Below are positions 36,950 through 46,124 of a stretch of 64,000 nt of DNA, piece after piece. The DNA comes from Nocardia panacis (GTDB taxonomy: Bacteria; Actinomycetota; Actinomycetes; Mycobacteriales; Mycobacteriaceae), in contig NZ_QZFU01000015.1 of the NCBI RefSeq assembly GCF_003598715.1, positions 148,701 through 212,700 on the forward strand. The letters run 5' to 3'. Position numbers and translations under genes: made by a program. Position 1 is the stretch's first letter. Each line of letters begins with the position of its first letter. Under the pieces are notes generated by a model that saw only the letters and a program-made list of their open reading frames with translations, was not told the origin of the DNA and did not search any database.

Positions 36950-38047
36950 ATGACCACGGACTTGGGAGGCGGATTGAGCGGGGCGATCGGGTTCACGGTG
37001 AAGTGGCCTGTGCTGGGCCGGCACGAGCGGGCGGCGGAGTGGTTGGGGGTGTGGTCGGATCTGGGGCGGGTGCCACGCACGCTGGATGCGTATGCGCGCG
37101 GGTTGTCGGAGTATCTGTTGATGTGCGAGCGGGAGCAGGTGGATCCGGTGACCGCGAACCGGTCGCATGTCGCAATGTTCGTGCGGGAGTTGGCATCTCG
37201 CCCGCATCGCCGTGGCGCGAATGTGGTGTCGATCGATTCGGGTGCCGGGCTGGCCAATGCCACGATCCAGCAGCGGCTGGTTCCGGTTCGCCTGTTCTAT
37301 GACTTTCTGATGGAAGAGGGTGTGCGGGAGTCGAATCCGGTCGGCCGGGGCCGTTATACGCCCGGCCGCCGGGGCGGTGGCGGGTCGTCGCGTGGTCTGG
37401 TGCCGCGGATGGTGAAGCTGCCGTGGATCCCGAACGAGGAGCAGTGGCGTGATCTTCTTGCCGTCGCGGCTGGTGAGCCGATCCGTAACCGGTTGATGCT
37501 GGCGCTGGCCTACGATGCGGCGTTGCGGCGGGAGGAATTGTGCTCGTTGCGGACCGACGATCTGGATCCGGCGCATCGGACGGTGCGGGTGCGGGCGGAG
37601 ACGACCAAGACCCGGCGGGGCCGGGTGGTGCCGTATTCGGCGCCGACGGGGGTGTTGTTGTCGGCGTATCTGCGGCATCGGGCCACCCTCAGCCGAGCCC
37701 GGGGTCCGTTGTTTCTGTCGGAATCGCGGCGCAACCGGGCTGAGCCGTTGACGTTGTGGACGTGGTCGAAAGTGGTGCGCCGCATCGCCGTCGCGGCCGG
37801 GGTCCCGCGGTTCTCCACGCATACGACCAGACACTTGTGCTTGACCGACCTGGCGCGTATGGGCTGGGAACTGCACACGATCGCCTCGTTTGCCGGACAC
37901 CGGCATACCGACTCGACTCTGACCTACATCCATCTCTCCGGCCGGGACCTGGCCGACAAGCTCAGCCGGGGCATGCAACACATCCATGCCTGGCGCATCG
38001 CCGCACTCACCGGCACCTCCAGCGCTGCGGTGGAGTCTGCGCGGTGA
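36950..38047 (+). CDS. Tyrosine recombinase, TnpA-like
   Basis: 365 residues. N-terminal SAM-like core-binding domain (LDAYARGLSEYLLMCER, VRLFYDFLMEEG) and a catalytic domain with DAALRREELCSLR (first Arg), STHTTRHLCLT (HxxR), SFAGHRH (His) and LTYIHLS (Tyr nucleophile), so the active site looks complete. GTGA overlap with the second recombinase gene implies coordinated synthesis. Smaller member of a Tn554-type recombinase pair; likely catalyses strand exchange for the 3.5-kb element. Confidence 0.88.
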   Translation: MTTDLGGGLSGAIGFTVKWPVLGRHERAAEWLGVWSDLGRVPRTLDAYARGLSEYLLMCEREQVDPVTANRSHVAMFVRELASRPHRRGANVVSIDSGAGLANATIQQRLVPVRLFYDFLMEEGVRESNPVGRGRYTPGRRGGGGSSRGLVPRMVKLPWIPNEEQWRDLLAVAAGEPIRNRLMLALAYDAALRREELCSLRTDDLDPAHRTVRVRAETTKTRRGRVVPYSAPTGVLLSAYLRHRATLSRARGPLFLSESRRNRAEPLTLWTWSKVVRRIAVAAGVPRFSTHTTRHLCLTDLARMGWELHTIASFAGHRHTDSTLTYIHLSGRDLADKLSRGMQHIHAWRIAALTGTSSAAVESAR

Positions 38048-40371
38048 ACCGGCCGCAGATCACGTCCGACCGTCTGTCTGGCGAACTTCGTTGGCGCTCA
38101 CCGATTTCCGGTCACCATTTCGACACGACGGTCGAGATCCGTCCCGAGGAGGCCGCAGCGGTCGCCGAGCTCGGCCTGCGCAATCTGCGCCGGTTGCAGT
38201 ATCACGACCCGTCCGCGCCGGAATGGTCGACGATCCGGCGGCTGACACGGCCACCGGAAACGGTGAATGCCGGTCTGGATTCACCGCCGACACCGCATCG
38301 CCGCCGGGCCATGCTCGACGCGGTGGCGGTGCTGCTGATCCGCTGCGGTGAGACCGGACGGACGTTCTGGGGTTGGAGCAGCGACGAATGGACCCACCTG
38401 CTGGGCGGTGACCAGGTCGAGTTCCGGCGCAACGCACCGGAATGGGCCGGTGACGAGGTGCGGCCCTATCTGGCGGCGCAGGCGTATCTGCTCGGCTCGT
38501 TCACCGAGTTCCACCGGCTCGGCAGTTTCCAGCGCCTCAACCTCTCGAGGCGGATCTTCGGCTGCGAACAGGTCGACGACGAAATCATGCGAGTTCGGAA
38601 AGTGTTGGCGCAGTGGGGGTATCAGCTCGGACGCGACGAAGACACATTGCTGCCGAACGTGCTGGGTCAGCTGTTTCTGTTCAACCGCAGCCCGCACCTG
38701 GCGGAGATGAGCACCGACCTGTTCGACCGGTTCCGCACCGACAGGATGCTGAGAGGCGCCCGCATGAATACCTTGTATGCGGTGCAGCGGGCGGTCGCGG
38801 AGCTGGGGTTCTGCGATCCGCCCCGCGCACGCACTGGCGAGCACAGCGTCCGCGCGACCGGCGGGGCGCCGGTCTGGCAGCAGTGGGCCGACCGCTGGCA
38901 TGCGACCTCGACGTTGACCCCACGTCCGCGCGGTCATGTCCGGTCCACGCTACTCAAGGTGGGCCGCTGGCTGGCCGCCGAGCATCCCGAGGAAGCGGAC
39001 CCGGCCGACTGGACGCGGCAGACCTGCGCGGCCTGGGTCGCCGCGCTGGATCGGATGAATGTCGGCGACTACGTGCAGCGCACCGCCGGGCTCGGTGACC
39101 GCCTCGGCAAACCGCTGCAAGCATCCAGCAAGGAAGGCCACCTCGCCGCGCTGCGCCGGTTCTTCGACGACTGCCACGAATGGGAATGGCTGCCACGCCG
39201 ATTCGACCCGCAACGCGCACTGGCCACCCCGCGCAGCATCGCAGCGCTGCTGGGCCCCGACCCACGCATGATCGCCGACGACATCTGGGCGAAACTGTTG
39301 TGGGCCGGGCTGAACCTGCGGGCCGAGGACCTGCCGGTGACCACCAGCGGCCATTTCTATCCGCTGGAACTGGTCCGCGCCGTGACAGTGACCTGGCTGT
39401 TCGCCGGACTGCGCAGCAACGAAATCGCCCGTCTGCGAACAGGATGCATCCGCTGGCAGCACAACGACATCCCCATCGCCGCCGACTGCGACCAGACCCA
39501 GGCTCGTGACGCGGTCTGCTTGCTCGACGTCGCGACCAACAAGACCGGCACCGCGTTCGCCAAGCCGGTCGACCCGCTGCTGGGTCAGGTCATCGATGCC
39601 TGGCAGGCCGTCCGTCCCGACCAGCCGCAGCTGCTCGACCGCCGCACCGGCGAGCACGTCGACATCCTTTTCGCCGTCCGCGCTCGCAGGATCTCCACCG
39701 GCTACATCAACAACACCGTCATTCCGATGCTCTGCCGCAAGGCCGGTGTCCCCGATGCCGATGTCCGCGGTGCCATCACCAGCCACCGCGCCCGATCGAC
39801 CATCGCCAGCCAGCTCTACAACGCGAAAGAACCGATGACGCTATTCGAGTTGCAAGCCTGGCTCGGCCATCGTTCACCTCAATCGACCCAGTTCTACGCC
39901 AAAATCAGTCCGAACACCCTGGCCAGGGCCTACACCGACGCCGGCTATTTCGCGCGCAATGTCCGCACGATCGAAGTCCTCGTCGACCGCGACGCCGTGA
40001 CCTCCGGTCAGACCGCGGCGGGTGAACCTTGGCAGTTCTACGACCTCGGACACGGATACTGCACCTACACCTTCTTCGAGCAGTGCCCACACCGAATGGC
40101 TTGCGCCCGTTGCGATTTCTACACACCGAAGGACTCCAGCAAAGGGCAGCTGCTGGAAGCCAAGGACAACCTGCAACGGATGCTGGCCAGCGTCCCGCTC
40201 ACCGACGACGAACGCGCCGCCGTCGACGACGGGCAGACCGCACTCGACCAACTCCTCCAACGGCTGGCCGATGTCCCCACACCAGCCGGGGCCACACCAC
40301 GCGAGATCGGCGCTCCAGCGACCGCCACCCTGCTGCCGATCATCTCAGTGAACCAGGGCAAATCAGGATGA
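38044..40371 (+). CDS. Large tyrosine recombinase, TnpB-like
   Basis: 775 residues from GTG 38044. The first ~350 residues are a long DNA-binding extension. The catalytic part has LFAGLRSNEIARLRTGC (Arg), ITSHRARSTIASQLYN (HxxR), AWLGHRSPQSTQFYAKISP (His and Tyr). A C-terminal Cys-rich segment (GHGYCTYTFFEQCPHRMACARCDFY) may bind zinc. The size and the extension match the TnpB class of Tn554-like elements. The coding end lies only 26 bases from the right end of the element. Confidence 0.85.
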   Translation: MNRPQITSDRLSGELRWRSPISGHHFDTTVEIRPEEAAAVAELGLRNLRRLQYHDPSAPEWSTIRRLTRPPETVNAGLDSPPTPHRRRAMLDAVAVLLIRCGETGRTFWGWSSDEWTHLLGGDQVEFRRNAPEWAGDEVRPYLAAQAYLLGSFTEFHRLGSFQRLNLSRRIFGCEQVDDEIMRVRKVLAQWGYQLGRDEDTLLPNVLGQLFLFNRSPHLAEMSTDLFDRFRTDRMLRGARMNTLYAVQRAVAELGFCDPPRARTGEHSVRATGGAPVWQQWADRWHATSTLTPRPRGHVRSTLLKVGRWLAAEHPEEADPADWTRQTCAAWVAALDRMNVGDYVQRTAGLGDRLGKPLQASSKEGHLAALRRFFDDCHEWEWLPRRFDPQRALATPRSIAALLGPDPRMIADDIWAKLLWAGLNLRAEDLPVTTSGHFYPLELVRAVTVTWLFAGLRSNEIARLRTGCIRWQHNDIPIAADCDQTQARDAVCLLDVATNKTGTAFAKPVDPLLGQVIDAWQAVRPDQPQLLDRRTGEHVDILFAVRARRISTGYINNTVIPMLCRKAGVPDADVRGAITSHRARSTIASQLYNAKEPMTLFELQAWLGHRSPQSTQFYAKISPNTLARAYTDAGYFARNVRTIEVLVDRDAVTSGQTAAGEPWQFYDLGHGYCTYTFFEQCPHRMACARCDFYTPKDSSKGQLLEAKDNLQRMLASVPLTDDERAAVDDGQTALDQLLQRLADVPTPAGATPREIGAPATATLLPIISVNQGKSG

Positions 40372-41979
40372 ACTTGACATTTCAGATTCCACAGAATGAT
40401 GCGATTGACGTTGCCTTCGACTGCGCCGCTGCTCCATTCCATGGTCAGACCGTTGCGGACGGCGTCGTAGTCCTTGAGCAGGCCATCGGCGAAGCTCGCG
40501 AGTTGAGCTATGCCGCTTGCCTTTGCATTGCTGATCCAGGTGTCGAGGTGTCGGCCCTCTCGTTCGCGGGCCATTCCCGCGAAATCGCTGACGAGCCGGT
40601 CGACCTGGCGCAAGGTGTCGCATCGCTCCAAAATCTGGTTCAGCTGGGCCCTTTCGTCTGCGGTGACTTTGGCGGCGGGGCGCATCATCCAGGCGGCGAC
40701 CTCGCGCGATTTCGGAGGCTTCCTCATTGTCAGCACATGGCTGGCAGGCAGCGGTGTGGTGCGCCAGGTGTTCAGAAGCCGTCGCACGGTGCGCGGGCTG
40801 CCGTTGTAGCCGTAGAGTTCTCGAAGTTCTTGGTGTAGCCGGTTCGCGTTCGCGCATCCTTCTTCCCACCGTCGCAGCAGGTAGGGGACGTGTTCGTCGA
40901 GTGCGCTGGCGTGCTTGGCGCGGGGCGGAACAGTTCCTCGGGCGTGGTCGCCTGCGCGTAGCGGCGGATCGCCTTGCGGTCGAGGTTCAGTTGCCGCGAC
41001 ATCGCGGTGACGGTCAGCCCTGCGGCCCGCGAGGCGTGTATGTCGCTGTGGCGCTGCCGGGCGATCTGCCGAGGCAGGTCCTCATCGAGGGGCGGCTCCG
41101 GCGATTCCGGGATCGCTGTAGCTGGTTCGGGTTGAGGCGGCGGATCGGGCAGACACTTGTGGTGTGCACGGACCACTCGGTCGACGGCCTTGGTCAGGTT
41201 GTGCAGCAGATGCCAGCGGTCGGCGACCTGGATGGCGTCCGGTGCGCCCCGGCGTGAGCCTTCGGCTTAGGGGCCACCGCGATCTCGGCAGACCACCCGG
41301 ATCTCCGGGTGATGGCGCATCCATTCCGCGACGGTCTCGGAGGTCCGGTCTTCGAGCAGGTCAACGGGCTTGTTTGTCGCCATGTCGACGAAGACGGTGC
41401 CGTAAACATTCCCTTTGCGGATCGCGAAGTCGTCGATTCCGACCACCGGCACCCGACTGGGTTCTGGCACTGGTAGTTCACGTACCAGTCGCAGCAACGT
41501 TGATCGCGAGACCTGCGCGGCGATATGGCCGGTCATCCGGTGCCCGGCACGCCCGCCCAGCGCCAACCCGATCGAGATCAGCAATCGGGTCAGAACCCGA
41601 CTTCGCCGCTGATATCGCGCCGCGACGCCCACAGCGGGCTCGGCGAAGATCTTGCGCCCGCACTCGTGGTTCATGCATCGAAACCGCTTGACCCGCAGGC
41701 GAATTGATACCTCCCGGCCGCCCACGGCGCGGTCGGCCAGTCGGCGCTCGTATCTACTGTGCACGCGATCAGACGACGTTCCGCACACCGGGCACGCCGC
41801 CACCGGAGCCGTCGTCATCGCCGCGAAACTGATCGTTCGCCCCCTCGATTCCACACCGACGAGCCGCACACTCGCCAAATGGGGAACAAGAACTGGAAGA
41901 CCGACTCGACCCCTCACCAACAACCACGAGCAGAGTATCTACCGTAATCCATTGCCTCACAACGTGATCGACACGGACT

Positions 41980-42007
41980 GATCATCGAAAGTGAGCCAGA
42001 GCCACTT
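41980..42007. repeat. Right terminal inverted repeat of ISL3 element
   Basis: Exact reverse complement of 36794-36821 over 28 bases; flanked to the right by the leftover CRISPR repeat. Confidence 0.9.
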
Positions 42008-42035
42008 CCATCCGGCGATTGACAGGCCATCCAGG

Positions 42036-42072
42036 GTGACGACGAGCCTTACGGCTCGGCGAGGGTCTCAGC
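42036..42072 (+). repeat. Leftover terminal CRISPR repeat
   Basis: GTGACGACGAGCC at the start and GGCTCGGCGAGGGTCTCAGC at the end. Closest to the decayed last repeat of array 2 (43354-43390), which also starts GTGACGACGAGCC. It follows the ISL3 element by 28 bases and is preceded by AGGCCATCCAGG, similar to a leader-repeat junction. Confidence 0.7.
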
Positions 42073-42527
42073 TTCCCAGCGTCCGTAGTCGCGCAGGGCT
42101 TGCCCTATGCGACGCCGGGCCTCGCGGCTCAACAACCACAAGGATCACAATGATGGGGTCAGTTCAGAGCGGACCAAACCGCGCCCGGCTGGATCCGCCC
42201 GAGGTGCATCGACAGTCCCTGGATTTGACCGAGACTTCCTTTTGGCAGCAACACTGAGGGCAGAGCACACCCTCTCCAGAACAGTTATCATGTTGCACGC
42301 CACATCGGAGCGGAATACGGGTTTCGGCACCCATAGCCGATGCTCGCCGAGCAGCTTCGAACCGTGAAAGCTGTTGCCCTTGAAGTCGACCTAACGTGCT
42401 ATTCGAACGCAGCAGATCGAACCCCAAGGCCGGTCCGGCTGATCAGCTGCAATGAAATCGGACAGGCGGAAACCCCGTCCTCACCCACCTTGGCCGCGTT
42501 GAGGAACATCACCGCCTCATCAGCGTG
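42073..42527. other. Gene-free region between leftover repeat and leader 2
   Basis: No gene supported. From about 42460 onward the sequence resembles that upstream of the orphan leader. A weaker repeat-like segment (GACGCCGGGCCTCGCGGCTCAAC, about 42109-42131) could be one more decayed repeat. Confidence 0.3.
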
Positions 42528-42771
42528 AACAGTTCCGACAACTTGGACCGGCCAGTCTTCCAGCGGTTGTCCCTGTTGCATTCAACGGCAACGGATCCGA
42601 CACCAACATGACCCAGCCGATAGAGTCCGATCGGTAGCTGGGTTCGGAACCTGTAGTGCAACGCCGAATGCAGGAGGGTTCCAAACCATCGACCAGTGAT
42701 TATGGAGGAACCGTGCCACAATTCAGCGATTCGACTGGCAGCGGAATCCGACAAACCCCAGGTCAACCAGG
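42528..42771 (+). promoter_or_regulatory. CRISPR leader of array 2
   Basis: 244 bases homologous over the whole length to leader 1 (30660-30903), including CAACGGCAACGGATCCGACA, CACAATTCAGCGATTCGACT and the junction CCCCAGGTCAACCAGG. Confidence 0.75.
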
Positions 42772-43390
42772 GTGGCGTCGAGCCGCGAGGCTCGGCGAGG
42801 ATCTCAACCACCGCCGTATTCGCCTACGAACTCGGGTTCCTGAAGTGGCGTCGAGCCGCGAGGCTCGGCGAGGATCTCAACGGCGTAGTCGTCGGCCGAT
42901 TCGCCGGGTTTGCGCGGGTGGCGTCGAGCCGCGAGGCTCGGCGAGGATCTCAACGCGTTCCCGGTTCTCGTACGGCAAATCGGCGCGGGCGTGGCGTCGA
43001 GCCGCGAGGCTCGGCGAGGATCTCAACGGGCAGTGCGCAGCCCGACAGCAGCGCGGCGATGTGTGGCGTCGAGCCGCGAGGCTCGGCGAGGATCTCAACT
43101 CGCAGGCGTGGTTCGACACCTACCGGCTCGCCGCCGTGGCGTCGAGCCGCGAGGCTCGGCGAGGATCTCAACGCTTTCATCCGCACCTGCGTGCGATACA
43201 ACCGGCGTGGCGTCGAGCCGCGAAGCTCGGCGAGGATCTCAACGCTGTCCGATACTTGAGCGACGGCGGCTCCGGCCTCCGTGGCGTCGAGCCGCGAGGC
43301 TCGGCGAGGATCTCCACGAGGAACGATCGCGCACTCAAGGTGAACACGTGGTGGTGACGACGAGCCTCGTGGCTCGGCGAGGATCGCAAC
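42772..43390 (+). CRISPR. CRISPR array 2, 9 repeats
   Basis: Nine 37-base repeats (starts 42772, 42845, 42918, 42991, 43063, 43136, 43207, 43281, 43354) with eight spacers. The repeat begins GTGGCGTCGAGCC and ends GAGGATCTCAAC; arms CGTCGAGCC and GGCTCGGCG pair with one wobble around GCGA. One repeat has CGAAG in the loop, and the last is decayed (GTGACGACGAGCC, ending ATCGCAAC). Leader on the left, then cas5 202 bases after the last repeat. Confidence 0.96.
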
Positions 43391-43592
43391 GATGTCCGAC
43401 GAACACCAACACGCTCTGACGAATGGTGGTGCGGCAGAGTCGCATCGGGCACGTTCACCTGCGAAGACATGGTGATCGGCGTTACTTGTCGGTGGCATGG
43501 TGCATGATCCTCGGCAGTGATCGCCAGGGGTAGGTCGAGGTTGCTCTGGGGGTCTCGACAAGAAGAACATCACGGTTCCGAGAGGAGTTGTT
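43391..43592. promoter_or_regulatory. Gap between array 2 and cas5
   Basis: 202 bases without a gene. The only place apart from leader 2 where a promoter for the cas5-cas2 operon could lie. GAGAGGAG is the ribosome site for cas5. Confidence 0.35.
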
Positions 43593-44225
43593 GTGCCTGT
43601 CGTAGTTCAAGTCGCCGGTGACGGTGCCTTGTTCACGCAACCCGGGCTGACTGCCGAGCGATTGTCGTATTCGGTGATGACGCCTTCTGCTGCGGTGGGG
43701 GTGCTGGAGGCGATCTTCTGGAAACCGGAGATTCGATACCGAATCGAGAAGATCGAAGTGCTTCAACCGATCCGGACGTTCACTTTGCGGCGCAATGAGA
43801 CCACCGATCTCGCGCCCCTACTCGAAGCTGCGAAGGGAACCAGGACCGTCGATACCGCAGCGAATCGTGTGCAGCGAAATGCGGTGTGTCTCAAGGATGT
43901 CGGGTACCGGATCCATGCTCATATCGATTTGGAGCGGCATGCCACCAAACCGGCGGCGGCGTATCTCGATCAGGTGGGGCGGCGTATCGAATCCGGGCGT
44001 TGTTTCAGCCAGCCGTTCCTGGGGACCCGCGAGTTTCCGGCCCGTTTCGGGGTGCCCGACGACGCTGATCCTTTCGATGTTTCAGCTGAGCTGGGGATGA
44101 TGCTGCACAGCATCGATTACACCGTGACGCCGCGGCAGTCGCGCTGGTTCCTGGCCAGGATCGAGAACGGGGTGGTACACGTACCTCGCTACGGCATCAC
44201 CGGCGAAGCCGCTGTGGTGGCGTAG
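43593..44225 (+). CDS. cas5c: CRISPR-associated protein Cas5 (type I-C)
   Basis: 210 residues from GTG 43593 with AGGAG eight bases upstream. LFTQPGLTAERLSYSVMTPSAAVGVLEAIFWKPEIRYRIEKIEVL is the conserved Cas5d/Cas5c N-terminus (RAMP fold, glycine-poor loop and PSAxxGILEAIxWKP motif). QPFLGTREFPARF is the second family signature. In type I-C this protein replaces Cas6: it cuts pre-crRNA in the repeat and stays on the crRNA 5' handle. No Cas6 gene is present. Stop abuts the cas8c start. Confidence 0.93.
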   Translation: MPVVVQVAGDGALFTQPGLTAERLSYSVMTPSAAVGVLEAIFWKPEIRYRIEKIEVLQPIRTFTLRRNETTDLAPLLEAAKGTRTVDTAANRVQRNAVCLKDVGYRIHAHIDLERHATKPAAAYLDQVGRRIESGRCFSQPFLGTREFPARFGVPDDADPFDVSAELGMMLHSIDYTVTPRQSRWFLARIENGVVHVPRYGITGEAAVVA

Positions 44226-46097
44226 ATGTTGTTGCAGCGCTTGATTTCCTACGCCAATGAACATCGCGGAAGTGCGCCGCCGTTCCATCGTGATCGCGAA
44301 TTCCGTTGGAAGATCGACATCCTCACTCGCGACGGGAAGATCGAAGGTGTTCCGGTCCTGGAGCGGCTTTCCGACGTCGACAAACCGCAGCGGGGTGTGG
44401 TGCACACGGTCCCGGCTGCCACCCGCACTGTTGGGATCGCGCCGAACCTGGCGGCCGACGACATCCAGTACGTACTCGGCTGGAGCGACGACAACACGGC
44501 TACGTCCAGGGCCGCCGACTGCCACGACCAGTTCGTCGACTTGATCGGACAGTGGAAGGATGCCGTGTCGACGGACACGGACCCGGTCCCCCATATTCTG
44601 GCGCGCTTCTATATGTCTGGGCGGCACAGGCATCTCGTGCAGCCCGCGGATTTTCGCGCGAAAGACGGTGTCCTACTCGCTGTCGACGGAGTCCCCGCCT
44701 ATCGCAGCCCGACAGCAGCGGAGTTCTGGCGGACACGGGTGCAACAACGCAAATCCAGTGGCCGGGTCGGCATTTGCATGGTGTGCCAGCGAAATGGGCT
44801 ACTGGCCAATACGATTCCCGGCAAAGTTCCTGCCGCGCTGGTTCCCGGTGCGAGCAATGACGCGGCTCTGGTCAGCATCAACGAGCGTGTTTTCGGGTAC
44901 GACCTTGTCGAACAGTTGACTCACAGCCCGATCTGTCTGGCGTGCGCCGATGACATCACGGTAGGGCTCGTCGCGGTGTTGTCGTCCGAGCACTCGAGAA
45001 GCTATGCGGGACAGGACACTCGGCTGGCGTGGTGGGTGACCGATACCAACCAGCGCGACTACATGAATCTGGTTCTCGATCCGGATCCCGCCGAGATCGA
45101 CGGGTTCTTCAATGACATGCTCTCGGGTCGGGAGCGGACCAAGCGTGCGCAGGGCAGGTTCTGTTGGTTGGCCGTCGGAGGCAATGTCGCGCGCATCATG
45201 GTTCGCGAATGGGTCGATATCGCGCTGGCCAGCGCGGATCCCGACGCGGTCAGCCACGACGCGAACATCCTCGCCTGGTTCGAGGACCACAAGAACACTC
45301 CGCGACGTCCCCAGTTCGTGGCATCGGGCGACGGCACCGCGCTTCCGGCCGGGCGATGGGTTCACAGCCCGATCGCGTTGGCGGCTTGCCTCGGACGCTG
45401 GGACGACACCACACGCCGCTATCGGCCTTTCGGCGCCAAGAATGCCGATCGCCCGGACCAGGTGTTGCATCAACTGCTGCGGATCGCGGTCCTCAACGAA
45501 CGATTCCCGGCATCGATCAATGCCCATCTGATGCACCGGATCCGCAACGACGGCCGCGTCGACGACCTACGCGCCAGCCTTGCCCGCCTCGCGCTCACCC
45601 GCGACCCGAACCGACGAACCGGAGCCCCGATCCCGATGTCGCTCAATGAGACCTCCACCGACGCCGCGTATCTCGCCGGACGCGTGTTCGCCGTGTTGGA
45701 GGAAACACAGCGCGTAGCCCATCGCCGAACCCGCCGTAGAAGCGAACCCGCGACAACTACGCCAGAGACCGACACGGCCGATACCTCCGAGTCCGCGAGC
45801 TTCGAAGTGAACAGCACATTCCGCGACCGCTTCTTCCGTCGAGCAGTTGACACGCCACGTGCCGTGCTGGCCCAAGGCCGCAAGGAAGCCGAATCCTGGC
45901 TCACGAAGATCCGACGCCGGGACGGCTCCGGACTCGGCGCGTACTACACACGACGGCTCGACACCCTGTACGACCTGATCGAGTCCTCCGGTGGAATTCC
46001 GCCGCGCAATACCTTGCGCCAACAGGATCAATTCATCCTCGGCTACCACCACCAGCGCTCCTATCGCAACTCCGCGCCCAGCGCAGCCCAGAACTAG
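44226..46097 (+). CDS. cas8c: CRISPR-associated protein Cas8c (Csd1)
   Basis: 623 residues, ATG directly after the cas5 stop. MLLQRLISYANEH, DRKIEGVPVLERLSDVDKPQRGV-like start, ADDIQYVLGWSDD, CMVCQRN (zinc-like Cys pair), FAYDLVEQ/FGYDLVEQLTHSPICLACAD and AFYWDIQ-like WVTDTNQRDYMNLV regions follow the Csd1 family. It is the large Cascade subunit that recognises the PAM and opens the target DNA; the C-terminal helical part may also be made separately as a small subunit (Cas11c) from an internal start in type I-C. Length is normal. Confidence 0.9.
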   Translation: MLLQRLISYANEHRGSAPPFHRDREFRWKIDILTRDGKIEGVPVLERLSDVDKPQRGVVHTVPAATRTVGIAPNLAADDIQYVLGWSDDNTATSRAADCHDQFVDLIGQWKDAVSTDTDPVPHILARFYMSGRHRHLVQPADFRAKDGVLLAVDGVPAYRSPTAAEFWRTRVQQRKSSGRVGICMVCQRNGLLANTIPGKVPAALVPGASNDAALVSINERVFGYDLVEQLTHSPICLACADDITVGLVAVLSSEHSRSYAGQDTRLAWWVTDTNQRDYMNLVLDPDPAEIDGFFNDMLSGRERTKRAQGRFCWLAVGGNVARIMVREWVDIALASADPDAVSHDANILAWFEDHKNTPRRPQFVASGDGTALPAGRWVHSPIALAACLGRWDDTTRRYRPFGAKNADRPDQVLHQLLRIAVLNERFPASINAHLMHRIRNDGRVDDLRASLARLALTRDPNRRTGAPIPMSLNETSTDAAYLAGRVFAVLEETQRVAHRRTRRRSEPATTTPETDTADTSESASFEVNSTFRDRFFRRAVDTPRAVLAQGRKEAESWLTKIRRRDGSGLGAYYTRRLDTLYDLIESSGGIPPRNTLRQQDQFILGYHHQRSYRNSAPSAAQN

Positions 46098-46124
46098 CCT
46101 CCAGTCGAAGGACAGCAATCACCG

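Larger units (their letters stand above)
36903..40397 (+). mobile_element. Tn554-like two-recombinase element nested in ISL3
   Basis: Removing 36903-40397 restores an uninterrupted ISL3 reading frame (VNRI joined directly to KMIKR) with no extra or missing base. The ends carry short imperfect inverted repeats with GTGGAATCTG on the left and CAGATTCCAC-like sequence on the right. Contents are two overlapping tyrosine recombinases, the TnpA/TnpB arrangement of Tn554 elements; no TnpC-like gene or cargo is seen. No target duplication, as expected for tyrosine-recombinase transposition. Confidence 0.8.
36828..41923 (-). pseudogene. ISL3 transposase, split by nested element and mutated
   Basis: Read leftward from about 41923. 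Zinc-finger-like ACPVCGTSSDRVHSRYERRLAD and RCMNHECGRKIF, VPVVGIDDFAIRKGNVYGT (first catalytic Asp region) and VVCRDRGG are ISL3 hallmarks. Damage: a nonsense codon at 41267-41269 (TAA where TAC is expected), a one-base frameshift near 40915-40935, and an insertion after codons GNVNRI. The missing C-terminus KMIKRTMYGRANFDLLRHRV followed by LLAD and a stop is found at 36828-36902, beyond the inserted element. The ATG at 41815 is an alternative start. Confidence 0.8.
36794..42007. mobile_element. ISL3-family insertion element, disrupted
   Basis: Bounded by perfect 28-base terminal inverted repeats (36794-36821 and 41980-42007, outer end AAGTGGCTCTGGCTCAC). It encodes on the minus strand an ISL3-type transposase that is broken three ways and carries an inserted tyrosine-recombinase element. 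Without that insertion it would be about 1.7 kb, a normal ISL3 size. It lies between an orphan CRISPR leader and a leftover CRISPR repeat. No clear 8-bp target duplication remains (only CCAT is shared by the two flanks), which suggests flanking rearrangement. Confidence 0.85.

Noticed and set aside
36794..42007. 8-bp target-site duplication around the ISL3 element
   Set aside because: Flanks share only CCAT next to the inverted repeats; not enough to claim a duplication.
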